DNA from: Kosakonia sp. BYX6
GTDB taxonomy: Bacteria > Pseudomonadota > Gammaproteobacteria > Enterobacterales > Enterobacteriaceae
Reading direction: 5' to 3'
NCBI RefSeq assembly: GCF_038449125.1
Contig: NZ_CP151800.1
Coordinates: forward strand, 4,498,406-4,562,405
Length of the DNA: 64,000 nucleotides
Part shown: positions 15,236 to 25,589 of the stretch, in pieces
How the letters are laid out: every line of letters begins with the position of its first letter
Numbering within the stretch: position 1 is the stretch's first letter
Program-made: the position numbers and the translations under genes
The notes under the pieces: generated by a model
Seen by the model: the letters and a program-made list of their open reading frames with translations, nothing else
Database searches by the model: none
Told to the model about the DNA's origin: nothing

Positions 15236-16731
15236 GCGCTCTCTCTGTCGGGTCTATTTTCAGCATTGAATATGGCCAGTTCATCCCAGATAGCGTCGAT
15301 TCTCGCCGTTACATCGGGATCCTTCTTAATTGGGCGACCCCATTCACGCTGGGTTTCGCCGGGCCATTTATTGGTGGCATCCAGTCCCATTTTTGAACCA
15401 AGGCCGGATACCGGCGAGGCAAAATCCAAATAATCGATTGGCGTGTTCTCCACCAGCACGGTATCCCGCGCAGGATCCATACGGGTGGTGATCGCCCAAA
15501 TAACATCATTCCAGTCGCGAGCGTTAATGTCGTCATCGCACACGATCACAAACTTGGTATACATAAACTGGCGCAGGAAAGACCAGACGCCCATCATCAC
15601 GCGCTTGGCGTGGCCTGCGTACTGCTTCTTCATAGTGACTACCGCCAGACGGTAAGAACAGCCTTCCGGCGGCAGATAGAAATCAACAATTTCCGGGAAC
15701 TGCTTTTGCAGAATCGGCACGAACACTTCGTTCAGCGCCACACCCAACACTGCGGGTTCATCCGGCGGCCGCCCGGTATAAGTGGAGTGATAAATCGCAT
15801 CTTCGCGCTGCGTAATATGGGTAACGGTAAACACCGGGAAGTTATCGATTTCATTGTAATAACCGGTATGGTCGCCATACGGCCCTTCCGGCGCCATTTC
15901 GCCCGGCTCAATATAGCCTTCAAGCACAATTTCCGCACTGGCGGGCACTTCAAGATCGTTTGAAATGCATTTCACCACTTCAGTTTTCGTACCGCGTAGC
16001 AGCCCGGCGAAAGCGTATTCGGAAAGCGTGTCCGGCACCGGCGTGACCGCGCCAAGAATGGTAGCCGGATCGGCCCCCAGCGCCACGGCAACCGGGAAAC
16101 GCTCGCCCGGATGTGCCGCTTGCCACTCCTGAAAATCAAGTGCGCCGCCACGATGGGAAAGCCAGCGCATAATTAATTTGTTCTTACCTATCAGCTGTTG
16201 GCGGTAAATCCCCAGGTTTTGCCGCTCTTTATGTGGCCCGCGGGTGACCGTCAAACCCCAAGTGATCAGCGGCGCGGCATCTTCCGGCCAGCATTGCATA
16301 ATCGGGATTTTGTTGAGATCGACGTCGTCACCTTGCACCACTTTTTGCTGGCAGGGCGCGCCACGTAGCCGTTTTGTCGGCATGTTCAGCACTTGCTTGA
16401 ACTGAGGGAGTTTATCGAAGAGATCGCGGAAGCCTTTTGGCGGCTCGGGCTCTTTCAGGAAGGCCAGCAGTTTGCCGACTTCACGCAGCGCACTGACATC
16501 GTCCTGCCCCATGCCCAGCGCGACACGGCGCGGCGTACCGAATAAATTACACAACACCGGCATCGCATAACCTTTCGGATTTTCAAACAACAATGCCGGG
16601 CCACCCGCACGCAGTGTGCGATCGGCTATTTCCGTCATTTCCAGGTAGGGATCCACCGGAAGCGCGATGCGTTTTAGCTCGCCCTGTTGCTCAAGTAGTG
16701 TCAGAAAGTCGCGAAGATCGTTGTATTTCAT
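15232..16731 (-). CDS. ubiD: 3-octaprenyl-4-hydroxybenzoate carboxy-lyase UbiD
   Basis: Prenylated-FMN dependent decarboxylase that removes the carboxyl group from octaprenyl-4-hydroxybenzoate in ubiquinone synthesis; UbiX makes the cofactor. It has 499 residues (E. coli 497) and begins [22 protein letters not shown]. Recognisable conserved stretches are [15 protein letters not shown], the acidic [13 protein letters not shown] segment carrying the catalytic glutamate region, and [13 protein letters not shown] near the C-terminus. It is divergent from rfaH and co-transcribed with fre. Confidence 0.97.
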   Translation of the reverse strand: MKYNDLRDFLTLLEQQGELKRIALPVDPYLEMTEIADRTLRAGGPALLFENPKGYAMPVLCNLFGTPRRVALGMGQDDVSALREVGKLLAFLKEPEPPKGFRDLFDKLPQFKQVLNMPTKRLRGAPCQQKVVQGDDVDLNKIPIMQCWPEDAAPLITWGLTVTRGPHKERQNLGIYRQQLIGKNKLIMRWLSHRGGALDFQEWQAAHPGERFPVAVALGADPATILGAVTPVPDTLSEYAFAGLLRGTKTEVVKCISNDLEVPASAEIVLEGYIEPGEMAPEGPYGDHTGYYNEIDNFPVFTVTHITQREDAIYHSTYTGRPPDEPAVLGVALNEVFVPILQKQFPEIVDFYLPPEGCSYRLAVVTMKKQYAGHAKRVMMGVWSFLRQFMYTKFVIVCDDDINARDWNDVIWAITTRMDPARDTVLVENTPIDYLDFASPVSGLGSKMGLDATNKWPGETQREWGRPIKKDPDVTARIDAIWDELAIFNAENRPDRESA

Positions 16732-16910
16732 GCGGTGTATTATCGCCTCCAGATAAGCGCTTTATTATACGGTGTTCGTCCTGAGCTTGCTGTATTTTTG
16801 TTAAATCCGCGTGAATTACAACGACGCGAGTGAGTGGGAGTTATAATCAACTTAGCCATCAAGCTGCGGTTTTGGTATTCTTGCGGCCGAACTTACGGAA
16901 AAGAGTCATT

Positions 16911-17399
16911 ATGCAATCCTGGTATCTACTCTACTGCAAACGAGGCCAGCTCCAGCGCGCCCAGGAACACCTGGAACGCCAATCTGTAAGCTGCCTCACG
17001 CCAATGATCGCATTGGAAAAAATCGTTCGCGGCAAGCGGACGACGGTGAGTGAGCCTCTCTTCCCAAACTACTTGTTTGTGGAATTTGATCCCGAGGTCA
17101 TTCACACCACGACCATTAACGCCACGCGAGGTGTCAGCCACTTTGTGCGTTTTGGCATGCATCCGGCAAGCGTGCCTTATTCGGTTATCGATCAGCTCGC
17201 CACCTGGCAGCCGGAAGGGATTACCGATCCGGATACGCCCTACCCCGGCGATGATGTCATCATTACGGAAGGTGCGCTTGAAGGTTTGCAAGCCATCTTT
17301 AAAGAGCCGGATGGCGAAGCGCGCTCGATGCTGCTGCTGCATCTGCTCAATAAACAGGTGCTGCAAAGCGTCAAAAATACCGACTTCCGCAAAGCCTGA
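16911..17399 (+). CDS. rfaH: Transcription antiterminator RfaH
   Basis: NusG paralogue recruited at ops elements to extend transcription of LPS, capsule and F-pilus operons. The start at 16911 gives [20 protein letters not shown] and 162 residues, the E. coli length; a longer frame from 16830 has no homology. The N-terminal domain (1-100) contains [14 protein letters not shown] and [12 protein letters not shown]; the fold-switching C-terminal domain is residues 110-162. No ops element (GGCGGTAGC-type) was seen in the window. It converges on tatD with 3 bp between stops. Confidence 0.96.
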   Translation: MQSWYLLYCKRGQLQRAQEHLERQSVSCLTPMIALEKIVRGKRTTVSEPLFPNYLFVEFDPEVIHTTTINATRGVSHFVRFGMHPASVPYSVIDQLATWQPEGITDPDTPYPGDDVIITEGALEGLQAIFKEPDGEARSMLLLHLLNKQVLQSVKNTDFRKA

Positions 17400-17402
17400 C
17401 AT

Positions 17403-18191
17403 TCACGTTAAAAAATCAATACCAAACAACCGCTTCACATTTTGATCGGTTACCGCGCCCAGCCAGTAGGGATCTTCACCCCGTAGCCCGGCGACAGTGG
17501 CAAGAATATGTGCCAACCATGCGGGTTCATTACGCCGGGATGCCGGTTTCGGTTTAAGATCGCGCGGCAATAGATAAGGCGCATCGGTTTCAATCAATAA
17601 CCGCTCAGCGGGAATCAATGGCACCACTTCACGCAGCGCCTGCCCGCGACGTTCATCGCAAACCCAACCCGTAATGCCAAGATAAAGCCCGCGTTGAGCG
17701 TACTCTGTGGCTTCCTGCGCCGAACCGGTAAAACAGTGCAACACCGCGCCGGGCAATCTATCCAGCCACGGATCCAGCAGCGCCAGGAAACGCTCGTGAG
17801 CATCACGGCAGTGCAGAAAAACAGGCATGTTCAGTTCAGCCGCCAGCGCCAGTTGCGCGTTAAAAGCATATTCCTGCTCCTGCGGCGTGGAGAAATTGCG
17901 ATTGAAATCCAGTCCGCATTCACCCATCGCCACGACCTGCGGCGTCGCCGCCAGGGCGCGAATAGATTGCGCCGTTTCAGCAGTCCAGCCGCTGCTGTCG
18001 TGAGGATGCACCCCGGCGGTAGACCAGCAGTGAGAATAGCGTTGCGCCAATTGTTGTGCCTGCTGGCTTTCGTGCAGGTTGGTGCCGGTTATCAGCATTC
18101 CCGCAACGCCCGCCGCTTGCGCGCGCTTCACAATCTCATCCCGGTCTTTAGCGAACTGGGAACTGGTCAGATTCACACCAATATCAAACAT
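17403..18191 (-). CDS. tatD: 3'-5' ssDNA/RNA exonuclease TatD
   Basis: Mg-dependent TIM-barrel nuclease involved in peroxide-damage repair; it is in the tat operon but not needed for export. The start at 18191 gives [13 protein letters not shown] after a GGGGA site five bases upstream; the alternative ATG four codons earlier has no such site. It has 262 residues (E. coli 260) with metal-binding segments [43 protein letters not shown] and [11 protein letters not shown] short hairpin lies in the gap after tatC. Confidence 0.95.
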   Translation of the reverse strand: MFDIGVNLTSSQFAKDRDEIVKRAQAAGVAGMLITGTNLHESQQAQQLAQRYSHCWSTAGVHPHDSSGWTAETAQSIRALAATPQVVAMGECGLDFNRNFSTPQEQEYAFNAQLALAAELNMPVFLHCRDAHERFLALLDPWLDRLPGAVLHCFTGSAQEATEYAQRGLYLGITGWVCDERRGQALREVVPLIPAERLLIETDAPYLLPRDLKPKPASRRNEPAWLAHILATVAGLRGEDPYWLGAVTDQNVKRLFGIDFLT

Positions 18192-18233
18192 GCTTTTCCC
18201 CATACAACAACCGCCCTGACGGGCGGCTGGTAA

Positions 18234-18998
18234 TTACTCTTCGCTGGTTTCTGTTTCGTTTTCTTCGTCCGGAATGCGCCGCTTGCCCACGTAAAAGCGG
18301 GCAAAGAAAACCCCGACTTCAAACAGGCAGTACATCGGGATCGCCAGCAGTGTTTGCGAGAACACATCCGGCGGGGTCAGCAACATACCGACGACAAACG
18401 CGCCGACCAACACATACGGGCGCTTTTGCCGCAGGTCGGCTGGCGTCGTGACGCCCATCCAGCACAGCAGCACAATAGCCACCGGCACTTCGAACGAGAC
18501 ACCAAAGGCCATAAACAGCGCCATCACGAAACTGAGGTAGCTCGCAATGTCAGTGGAAACCTGGACGCCTTCCGGCGCGGTATTTGCCAGGAAGCCAAAC
18601 GCCAGCGGGAACACCACGAAATAGGCGAAGGCCATGCCGATGTAAAACAGCAGCGAGCTGGAAACCAGCAACGGCACAACCAGACGGCGTTCGTGCTTAT
18701 ACAGCGCCGGAGCGACAAAAGCCCACACCTGATACAGAACGACCGGCGCAGACAGGATCAGCGACACCATAAAGGTCAGTTTGATCGGCGTGAAAAATGG
18801 TGATGCCACGTCGGTGGCGATCATCGTTGCGCCCAGCGGCATCTGTTTGATCAGCGGCGCGGAGACCAGCTGGTAAATATCATTCGCGAAGTAGACCAGC
18901 GCGAGAAAAATCACCATCACGGCGATAATGCAGTTCAGCAGACGCTTACGCAGCTCAATAAGGTGTGCGATCAGCGGTTGGGTATCGTCTACAGCCAT
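18234..18998 (-). CDS. tatC: Sec-independent protein translocase TatC
   Basis: Six-helix inner-membrane protein that recognises twin-arginine signal peptides together with TatB. It has 254 residues (E. coli 258). The cytoplasmic N-terminus contains [15 protein letters not shown] with the conserved HLxELRxR signature, followed by six hydrophobic spans and the acidic periplasmic loop [13 protein letters not shown]. The C-terminal tail is acidic. It starts 2 bp after tatB. Confidence 0.97.
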   Translation of the reverse strand: MAVDDTQPLIAHLIELRKRLLNCIIAVMVIFLALVYFANDIYQLVSAPLIKQMPLGATMIATDVASPFFTPIKLTFMVSLILSAPVVLYQVWAFVAPALYKHERRLVVPLLVSSSLLFYIGMAFAYFVVFPLAFGFLANTAPEGVQVSTDIASYLSFVMALFMAFGVSFEVPVAIVLLCWMGVTTPADLRQKRPYVLVGAFVVGMLLTPPDVFSQTLLAIPMYCLFEVGVFFARFYVGKRRIPDEENETETSEE

Positions 18999-19000
18999 GT

Positions 19001-19525
19001 TCAGGACTTATCACTTGCAGAAGGTGTGGAATCGGAAACCACCACGGCTTCTTTCACCGCAGGGTTCACTACCGGCGCTTTTTTCTCGGGCGCGGCAGCA
19101 GGAACCTGTTCCGGGGAACTCGCCTGGTTTTCAGCTGCGCCAGGCGTTACGCCTTCGTGCTGCGCTTCGTTATCTTTCACCACCGGATTGTGGATGGTGT
19201 GTGCTTCATCACTCGCTTTTTCCGCGTCGTTTGCGCTGTACGAGCGCTTCATGGATTCCGCCGCCTGGCGCAGTTCGTCCATTGACTCTTTTAACTCTGG
19301 CGTCAGGCTATCCAGGCTCGCTTTCTCAACCTTTTTCAGGCTGTCCTGGAATTCCTGCAACTTAAGTTCCTGCGTCAATTCGTTCTGCACCGTGGTCGCC
19401 AGCGATCGTAACGCGCGAACCCAGCCCGCCACGGTACGCACCGCCACGGGCAAACGTTGCGGCCCGAGCACAATCAGGCCGATCACAAACACGAGTATCA
19501 GTTCGCCAAAACCTATATCGAACAC
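19001..19525 (-). CDS. tatB: Sec-independent protein translocase TatB
   Basis: Single-span partner of TatC in the twin-arginine substrate receptor. It has 174 residues (E. coli 171). It opens with the family signature [20 protein letters not shown] and GPQRLP hinge, followed by an amphipathic helix and a long, charged, low-complexity tail rich in Ala, Pro and Glu. It starts 3 bp after tatA, in one transcription unit. Confidence 0.97.
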   Translation of the reverse strand: MFDIGFGELILVFVIGLIVLGPQRLPVAVRTVAGWVRALRSLATTVQNELTQELKLQEFQDSLKKVEKASLDSLTPELKESMDELRQAAESMKRSYSANDAEKASDEAHTIHNPVVKDNEAQHEGVTPGAAENQASSPEQVPAAAPEKKAPVVNPAVKEAVVVSDSTPSASDKS

Positions 19526-19528
19526 GAA

Positions 19529-19798
19529 TCACACCTGCTCTTTGTCGTGACGTTTTTCGTCTTTTTTAGCGTCGTCGGGTTGATTGCTATCGGAGAGCGT
19601 CTTCGCCGTAAAATCTGCATCCTGTGCCGATTTATCCTGCGTCTCCGTCTTTCCTTTATCATCGTCGCTCATGGCTTTTTTAAAGCCTTTGATTGATGCA
19701 CCCAGATCGGAACCAATTGAACCGAGCTTTTTCGTACCGAACAGCAGTACAACGATGACCGCAATAATCACCAACTGCCAAATGCTGATACCACCCAT
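19529..19798 (-). CDS. tatA: Sec-independent protein translocase TatA
   Basis: Pore-forming component of the Tat export system, which moves folded proteins over the inner membrane. It has 89 residues, as in E. coli. It shows the N-out helix [20 protein letters not shown], the [14 protein letters not shown] hinge and amphipathic helix, and a soluble charged tail ending KRHDKEQV. Start is preceded by AGAGGAT. A 101-bp gap separates it from ubiB and may hold its own promoter. Confidence 0.97.
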   Translation of the reverse strand: MGGISIWQLVIIAVIVVLLFGTKKLGSIGSDLGASIKGFKKAMSDDDKGKTETQDKSAQDADFTAKTLSDSNQPDDAKKDEKRHDKEQV

Positions 19799-19899
19799 AC
19801 ATAATCCTCTGTAGGAGATGATGTTAAAAACAGGCCCCAGTATACACGTTATCCCTTAGGCTGCATGTGTCTACCCGGCGTTACGCGAGCGGCATCAAA

Positions 19900-21540
19900 T
19901 CAACGCGTCTTGCACCAGCCCAACAGCCAGGCGACGCCGCCGCCCGCCATTAACCATAAGGGATTAAGGCCCCATTCAGGTCGATTGATCAGTAATAACG
20001 TCCCGCTCAACAGCAACGTCGCGCCAATGCCAAACAGGTAACGCGATTGCCCCTGCCGTACATGGTTGGTCTGTAGTTCATTGGCGATTTTATCCACGCT
20101 GTGCTGCAAATACTTACCTTGCTGCAAGCCGCTGTAGATCAGTTCAGGAAGCTCCGGCATTTTCTCAATCCAGAACGGTCCTTTCTCTTTGAGCGCCCTG
20201 ACTAACGCAGGAATGCCCACCTGATCTTTGATCCACGATTCAAGGAAAGGTTTCGCGGTTTTCCACAAATCCAGCTGCGGATAAAGCTGGCGACCCACAC
20301 CTTCGATGTAGAGCAGCGTTTTCTGCAACAGCACCAGTTGCGGCTGCACTTCCATATTGAAACGCCGCGCTGTATTAAACAGGTTAAGCAGGACATGGCC
20401 GAAAGAGATTTCCGCCAGCGGCTTTTCAAAAATAGGCTCGCAGACCGTGCGGATCGCAAACTCGAACTCTTCCACGTTGGTGTCCAGCGGAACCCAACCA
20501 GAATCCACATGCAGCTCAGCCACTTTGCGATAGTCGCGGTTAAAGAAGGCGATAAAGTTTTCAGCTAAATAGCGCTTATCTTCTTTATTCAGCGAGCCAA
20601 CAATGCCGCAATCAATACCGATGTACTGTGGGTCTTCCGGGTGGTCATAGCTGACAAAAATATTGCCGGGGTGCATATCCGCATGGAAAAAGCTGTCGCG
20701 GAAAACCTGCGTGAAAAACACCTGCACACCGCGTTCGGCCAGCAATTTCAGGTTGGTACCGTTCTTTTCCAGCGCCGGAACATCAGACACCGGGATGCCG
20801 TAAATCCGCTCCATCACCAGCATATTCTGGCTGCAATAGTCAGAATAAATTTCAGGAACGTAGAGCATCGGGCTGTTTTCAAAATTGCGGCGTAACTGGA
20901 TAGCGTTAGCGGCTTCGCGCAGCAAATCCAGTTCGTCGATCAGCGTCTTTTCATATTCGCGCACCACTTCACGCGGGCGCAGACGACGTCCGTCCGGCAG
21001 CAAACGTGGAACCCAGCCCGCCAGACGATAGATAAGTTTCAGGTCCGCTTTGATAATCGGCAGGATATCCGGGCGGATAACCTTAATCACCACCTCTTTG
21101 CCGCTATCTTTCAGCCGCGCGGTATGTACCTGGGCAATGGACGCAGAAGCCAGCGGTTCAATCTCGAAATCGTCGAACCAGGTTTCAACAGGAAGATCGC
21201 CCATGGCTTTTTCGATCTGCTGTTTGGCCAGCCGACCATCAAAAGGCGCAACGCGATCCTGCAACATCGCGAGTTGATCGGCGATAAGCGGGGGGAATAA
21301 GTCGCGGCGCGTTGAAAGCATTTGCCCGAATTTAATCCATACCGGACCTAACTCCTGCAAGGCCAGGCGCAGACGTTCCCCTAACAGCTTCTCTTTGTGC
21401 CGGTTCGGCATCCAGAACAACATCCTGCGCCAGATCCGTATCGGCAGGGTGATGCGCATTTTAGGGATGAGCTCATCAAGCCCGTAACTCAAAAAAGTCT
21501 GGATGATGAAATAGAGCCGCCGTAGTTCTCCAGGCGTCAT
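19900..21540 (-). CDS. ubiB: Ubiquinone biosynthesis atypical kinase/ATPase UbiB
   Basis: Membrane-anchored ABC1/ADCK-family protein needed for aerobic ubiquinone synthesis, thought to work as an ATPase supporting the Ubi complex. It has 546 residues, the E. coli length. The family motifs are present: [11 protein letters not shown] (KxGQ), the ASASIAQVH segment (Ala-rich loop), [11 protein letters not shown] and [10 protein letters not shown] for metal and phosphate binding. Two hydrophobic helices lie at the C-terminus (about 500-540). It overlaps ubiJ by 4 bp. Confidence 0.97.
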   Translation of the reverse strand: MTPGELRRLYFIIQTFLSYGLDELIPKMRITLPIRIWRRMLFWMPNRHKEKLLGERLRLALQELGPVWIKFGQMLSTRRDLFPPLIADQLAMLQDRVAPFDGRLAKQQIEKAMGDLPVETWFDDFEIEPLASASIAQVHTARLKDSGKEVVIKVIRPDILPIIKADLKLIYRLAGWVPRLLPDGRRLRPREVVREYEKTLIDELDLLREAANAIQLRRNFENSPMLYVPEIYSDYCSQNMLVMERIYGIPVSDVPALEKNGTNLKLLAERGVQVFFTQVFRDSFFHADMHPGNIFVSYDHPEDPQYIGIDCGIVGSLNKEDKRYLAENFIAFFNRDYRKVAELHVDSGWVPLDTNVEEFEFAIRTVCEPIFEKPLAEISFGHVLLNLFNTARRFNMEVQPQLVLLQKTLLYIEGVGRQLYPQLDLWKTAKPFLESWIKDQVGIPALVRALKEKGPFWIEKMPELPELIYSGLQQGKYLQHSVDKIANELQTNHVRQGQSRYLFGIGATLLLSGTLLLINRPEWGLNPLWLMAGGGVAWLLGWCKTR

Positions 21541-22148
21541 TTGCCCTCCAGTTTATCCAGGCGCTTGGCTAAGGTGTCCGCAGCACGTTCAACGGCCGCC
21601 GTCTCCTCTGCGAACCAGGCGACTTCCAGCGCGCCTGGCGCGACACGCCACTCTTCCGTTAAGACTTCAGAAACATAACGCCGCTGACGTTGAAAACCGT
21701 GGCGCAAAAAACGCGCGCCACCGCGCAGGAACTTACTGATGCCCTCGGCGGCGATATCACCCGTCCACGGCGCGAGCACTTCTGCGGGGTCGAACTCCGC
21801 CAGATCCATCAGCGATACCAGGTTTTGCACCACCTGGATATCGCCCTGCACTTCCAGCTCGCCGCTGCGAATAAGCGCGGTCAGCTGCTGGCGATCGCGC
21901 AGTTTCGGTAATACCCGTAGCTGCGTGATAACGGAACAGTCGGCTTCGCCTTCCCATTCGCCCAGCACATCAATTTGCCGCTCGCTGAACACCAGCACAA
22001 ACGGCGAGGAAAACTCTTGCAGAACCACGCGCAGCACTTTGCCATGCAGACGCTGGCGCGCCGGTTTCAACGCGCCCTCGCGGTATAAAAAGGTATTCAG
22101 CACGCGTTCGATTCCCGCGGCCACCATCGGCTTAAAGGGCATACGCAC
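21537..22148 (-). CDS. ubiJ: Ubiquinone biosynthesis accessory factor UbiJ
   Basis: Lipid-binding SCP2-domain protein of the soluble Ubi complex, partner of UbiK, needed for aerobic ubiquinone synthesis. It has 203 residues (E. coli 201). The N-terminal half forms the SCP2-like domain ([21 protein letters not shown]), and the C-terminus is a predicted coiled coil rich in Glu, Ala and Arg. In E. coli the 3' part of this gene also yields the small RNA EsrE; whether it does here cannot be told from sequence alone. It lies between ubiE and ubiB. Confidence 0.94.
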   Translation of the reverse strand: MRMPFKPMVAAGIERVLNTFLYREGALKPARQRLHGKVLRVVLQEFSSPFVLVFSERQIDVLGEWEGEADCSVITQLRVLPKLRDRQQLTALIRSGELEVQGDIQVVQNLVSLMDLAEFDPAEVLAPWTGDIAAEGISKFLRGGARFLRHGFQRQRRYVSEVLTEEWRVAPGALEVAWFAEETAAVERAADTLAKRLDKLEGK

Positions 22149-22153
22149 TCCTG

Positions 22154-22909
22154 TCAGAACTTGTAGCCACGGTGCAGAGCAACGATACCGGCGGTCAAAT
22201 TGTAATAATCGACGTTTTCGAAACCCGCGTCCTGCATCATCGCTTTCAGGGTGTCCTGATCGGGATGCATACGGATGGATTCAGCAAGATAGCGATAGCT
22301 TTCAGCGTCATTTGCCACCATCTGGCCGATACGCGGCAGGATGTGGAAAGAGTAAGCGTCGTAGACTTTGCTCAGCGGCTCGATAATCGGTTTGGAAAAC
22401 TCCAGCACCAGCAAGCGACCGCCCGGTTTCAGCACGCGAAACATGGAGCGCAGCGCTTTCTCTTTTTCGGTCACATTACGCAAACCAAAAGAGATGGTGA
22501 TGCAGTCGAAGGTGTTATCCGGGAAAGGCAGTGCTTCGGCATTCGCCTGAACATATTCAACGTTGCCAATTACACCGATGTTGCGCAGCTTTTCGCGCCC
22601 CATTTTCAGCATTGATTCGTTGATATCGGCCAGTACAACCTGGCCGGTTTCGCCTACCAGGCGGGAGAATTTAGCGGTGAGGTCACCGGTACCGCCAGCC
22701 AGATCAAGAACTTTTTGCCCGCGACGGACGCCGCTGCAATCAATAGTAAAGCGCTTCCACAAACGGTGAATGCCCATCGACATCAAGTCGTTCATGACGT
22801 CATATTTTGATGCGACCGAATGGAAAACATGCGCCACCATATCGGCTTTATTTTCCTTGGCGACGGTCTGAAAACCAAAGTGTGTCGTCTCTTTTGAATC
22901 TTCCGCCAT
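22154..22909 (-). CDS. ubiE: Ubiquinone/menaquinone C-methyltransferase UbiE
   Basis: SAM-dependent C-methyltransferase used in both ubiquinone and menaquinone synthesis. It has 251 residues, as in E. coli. The Rossmann SAM loop is [15 protein letters not shown] near residue 68, with [12 protein letters not shown] and the UbiE/COQ5 signatures [18 protein letters not shown] and [15 protein letters not shown]. It is the first gene of the ubiE-ubiJ-ubiB-tatABCD run. Confidence 0.98.
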   Translation of the reverse strand: MAEDSKETTHFGFQTVAKENKADMVAHVFHSVASKYDVMNDLMSMGIHRLWKRFTIDCSGVRRGQKVLDLAGGTGDLTAKFSRLVGETGQVVLADINESMLKMGREKLRNIGVIGNVEYVQANAEALPFPDNTFDCITISFGLRNVTEKEKALRSMFRVLKPGGRLLVLEFSKPIIEPLSKVYDAYSFHILPRIGQMVANDAESYRYLAESIRMHPDQDTLKAMMQDAGFENVDYYNLTAGIVALHRGYKF

Positions 22910-22975
22910 CTTAGTGCCTGCTATTTAAGAATTTGTTTATGAAGTGTATCAGATTGGACGCATTTGCCCTACGAT

Positions 22976-24433
22976 TCAACCACCCGACGACGCCTTCGGC
23001 GCGGGTTCATCACCCGGCGCGGCGGTGTCTAATGCGTTGTCTTCATTACGATCGTTTAACCCATCTTCCCCCGCTCGCAGACGAGACTCTTCGTCCTGCG
23101 CCTGCGCTTCGGCGGCCAATTCCGGATTAATCTCGCGTTTGATCTCCACGCCAAGCCCGCGGAACGCCTCGGCCTGAACGAGCAGGTTGCCACGCCCGGA
23201 ACTGAGTTTTTTCATCGCCTGCCGATAGTTGTCCTGCGCGCGATCCAGACTTTGCCCGATGGCGCTCATATCGTCGACAAACAGGCGCATTTTGTCATAC
23301 AGACGGCTCGCTCGCTCCGCAATTTGCTGGGCGTTGCGGCTCTGATGCTCATAACGCCACAAATTGGCAATGGTGCGCAGCGCCACCAAAAGCGTCGTCG
23401 GGCTGACCAGCATTATGTTGTTTTTTAGCGCTTCGGTGATCAGTTCTGGCTGTCTGTCGAGCGCAATCAGAAACGCCGGTTCCACCGGGATAAACATCAG
23501 CACGTAATCCAGGCTGCGCAGACCGGGCAATTGCTGGTAATCCTTTCGCCCCAGCAGGCGAATATGGTTACGCACCGACGCAATATGCTCCTGCAATGCG
23601 CCTTCACGGGTGAATTCATCTTCGGCGTTGAAGTAACGCTCGTAAGCCACCAGCGTCATTTTGGCATCGATCACCACGTCTTTGCCCTGCGGAAGACGCA
23701 CGATAACGTCCGGCTGCATGCGGGCGCGGCTGTCATTCTCCAGGCTGACCTGAGTTTCATATTCGTAGCCTTCGCGCAGGCCGGAGGCTTCAAGTACGCG
23801 GGTCAACACCACTTCGCCCCAGTTGCCCTGGGTTTTGTTGTCGCCTTTTAATGCGCGGGTCAGATTGATGGCTTCTTGCGCCATCTGGGCGTTGAGTTGC
23901 TGCAAGTTGCGAATCTCATGCGCCAGCGTGTGGCGTTCGCGCGCCTCCTGACCAAAGCTCTCCTGCACCTGGCGTCGAAAGCCGTCAAGCTGCTCACGCA
24001 GCGGCGTCAGCAGGCCATTCAGGCTTTGGCGATTCTGCTCATCGACCCGACGGTTACTCTGCTCAAAAATACGGTTGGCCAGGTTCTCGAATTGTTCGCT
24101 CAAACGCTGTTCGCTGCTGTGCATCTGGCGCAGTTTTTCTTCGGCATGCAGCTGGGTGGATTCCAGCCGGGTAGTGACTTCGCGGAGATCCGCCTCCAGC
24201 GAACTGTTGATATGTTGCAGGCTGCGCAGCTCGTTATTGAGCAATTCGCACTCTTCGCGCCAGTGTTCGTTCTGGCTGATTTGCTGGCGAGCGGCGCTTA
24301 ATTCACTAAAGACATCGCGCTGCTCAGCAAGCAATTCCGCCTGTTGCTGCGCCCCGCGCCAGCTTGCTGCCAGCCAGCCGACCAGTAGCCCTGCCAGCGC
24401 AACCGCTGCCAACACAATGATTGAAGTATCCAC
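22976..24433 (-). CDS. rmuC: DNA recombination protein RmuC
   Basis: Nuclease-like protein that limits inversions between short repeats; mechanism not settled. The E. coli start aligns with the second of two adjacent GTG codons (24433), giving 485 residues; the first GTG (24436) is only one base from the AGGGGG site, so the second is preferred. An N-terminal membrane helix (about 5-24) is followed by a coiled coil (35-200) and the conserved RmuC domain (GNWGEVVLTRVLEASGL, PDVIVRLPQGKDVVIDAK). The last 50 residues are acidic, Ala-rich and unlike E. coli. Confidence 0.93.
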   Translation of the reverse strand: MDTSIIVLAAVALAGLLVGWLAASWRGAQQQAELLAEQRDVFSELSAARQQISQNEHWREECELLNNELRSLQHINSSLEADLREVTTRLESTQLHAEEKLRQMHSSEQRLSEQFENLANRIFEQSNRRVDEQNRQSLNGLLTPLREQLDGFRRQVQESFGQEARERHTLAHEIRNLQQLNAQMAQEAINLTRALKGDNKTQGNWGEVVLTRVLEASGLREGYEYETQVSLENDSRARMQPDVIVRLPQGKDVVIDAKMTLVAYERYFNAEDEFTREGALQEHIASVRNHIRLLGRKDYQQLPGLRSLDYVLMFIPVEPAFLIALDRQPELITEALKNNIMLVSPTTLLVALRTIANLWRYEHQSRNAQQIAERASRLYDKMRLFVDDMSAIGQSLDRAQDNYRQAMKKLSSGRGNLLVQAEAFRGLGVEIKREINPELAAEAQAQDEESRLRAGEDGLNDRNEDNALDTAAPGDEPAPKASSGG

Positions 24434-24524
24434 CACGCCCCCTGTTCATAATGCACATCAGCCGGAATTGTGCTGTATAAACGTCCAGTTTGGAAGGGTT
24501 TTTCCTGCGAGGAAGTACGCAAAT

Positions 24525-24549
24525 AAAAAAGGCCGAACAGGTCGGCCTT
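24525..24549 (-). terminator. udp terminator
   Basis: Minus strand AAGGCCGAC-CTGT-TCGGCCTT followed by TTTTATTTGCG, just after the udp stop and before rmuC. It should separate udp from rmuC. Confidence 0.88.
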
Positions 24550-24567
24550 CTAAATTTGGAAGCAAGA

Positions 24568-25329
24568 TTACAAAAGGCGACGCGCGGCTTCGACGACAAT
24601 TTTCACCGCATGGCTTTCGGTTTGCTTCATGGTTTCGGCGTTCGGGATCTCCTGCTGGGTGCGATTCACAATCACCCCGGCGACCATTCCGGCGCGCAGG
24701 CCCTGGCTGGAGCACATGGTCAGCAGCGTTGCTGATTCCATTTCATAATTCATTACGCCCATGGATTGCCACTCTTCCATTGAACCTCTGTAACGGTTCA
24801 CAACACGGCCGGAGAAGGTGTCGTAACGCTCCTGGCCCGGATAGAAGGTGTCAGAAGACGCGGTAACGCCGATGTGTTTGGTGGCACCAATCGCATCTGC
24901 CGCCGCGACCAGCGCGGTTGTGCACGCGAAGTCAGCCACCGCCGGGTATTCCATCGGCGCAAAGTGCAGGCTGGCACCATCGAGGCGCACGGAAGCGGTC
25001 GTAATCAGCACGTCGCCCACATTGATATGCGGCTGAATCGCGCCGGTGGTTCCCACGCGCAGGAAAGTGCGGATACCAAGCTGCGCCAGCTCTTCGACTG
25101 CGATAGAGGTAGAAGGCCCGCCGATGCCGGTGGAGCAAACGATAACCGGTTTGCCATCAAGCTCTGCGCGCCAGCTGGTGAATTCACGATGCGATGCCAG
25201 TTTGACCGGCTTATCCATCAGCGCGGCGATCTTTTCCACACGCTCAGGATCGCCAGGGACGATGGCCAGCGTAGCCCCTTGTAAATCGGTTTTGGTGAGG
25301 CCGAGATGAAAAACATCAGACTTGGACAT
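24568..25329 (-). CDS. udp: Uridine phosphorylase Udp
   Basis: Cytosolic hexameric enzyme converting uridine and phosphate to uracil and ribose-1-phosphate. It has 253 residues, as in E. coli, beginning [19 protein letters not shown]. The phosphate-binding [10 protein letters not shown] is near residue 26, substrate loops are [30 protein letters not shown] and the C-terminal [15 protein letters not shown]. Two CRP-like sites 52 bp apart lie upstream, fitting the CRP/CytR control known for E. coli udp. Confidence 0.98.
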   Translation of the reverse strand: MSKSDVFHLGLTKTDLQGATLAIVPGDPERVEKIAALMDKPVKLASHREFTSWRAELDGKPVIVCSTGIGGPSTSIAVEELAQLGIRTFLRVGTTGAIQPHINVGDVLITTASVRLDGASLHFAPMEYPAVADFACTTALVAAADAIGATKHIGVTASSDTFYPGQERYDTFSGRVVNRYRGSMEEWQSMGVMNYEMESATLLTMCSSQGLRAGMVAGVIVNRTQQEIPNAETMKQTESHAVKIVVEAARRLL

Positions 25330-25375
25330 AACAGACTCCTCTGTGGTTGGTTTTTATCAGGAGAGGTAAAAAGGC

Positions 25376-25418
25376 ACTTTACAGAAGCCATGGGCTTGAT
25401 TTCGTGACTGGTGTCACC
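25376..25418 (-). promoter_or_regulatory. udp promoter -10 and proximal CRP site
   Basis: Minus strand: CRP-like GGTGACACCAGTCACG (25403-25418), with a candidate -10 TAAAGT (25376-25381) downstream. The site centre would be about -41.5 if transcription begins near 25369, a class II activation geometry as described for E. coli udp. Confidence 0.75.
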
Positions 25419-25454
25419 ATGAATGAAAATGGTTGCACTTCATTTCCATAAAAT

Positions 25455-25470
25455 AGTGAAACACATCACA
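25455..25470 (-). promoter_or_regulatory. distal CRP site of udp
   Basis: TGTGATGTGTTTCACT on the minus strand fits the CRP consensus TGTGA-N6-TCACA with one mismatch. Its centre lies 52 bp upstream of the proximal site, the same spacing as the -41.5/-93.5 pair between which CytR binds in E. coli. No obvious gene lies in 25330-25589. Confidence 0.8.
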
Positions 25471-25589
25471 TTAACATGTTGTATCCGACAACTCAGCAGC
25501 AAAGATAGACGACGCAACGGTGTTTTGCGCACGCGACAACCTTCCCGACTATAGTTATTGGAGCGCTAATAAAGGGTAGGGAGAATGCC

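Noticed and set aside
16830-16910. N-terminal extension of RfaH from an upstream ATG
   Set aside because: The extra 27 residues have no family similarity, and the 162-residue form matches RfaH exactly in length and start.
24075-24866. Plus-strand frame of 263 codons across rmuC and udp
   Set aside because: Spans two genes and a terminator on the opposite strand; Ser/Arg/Cys-rich shadow composition.
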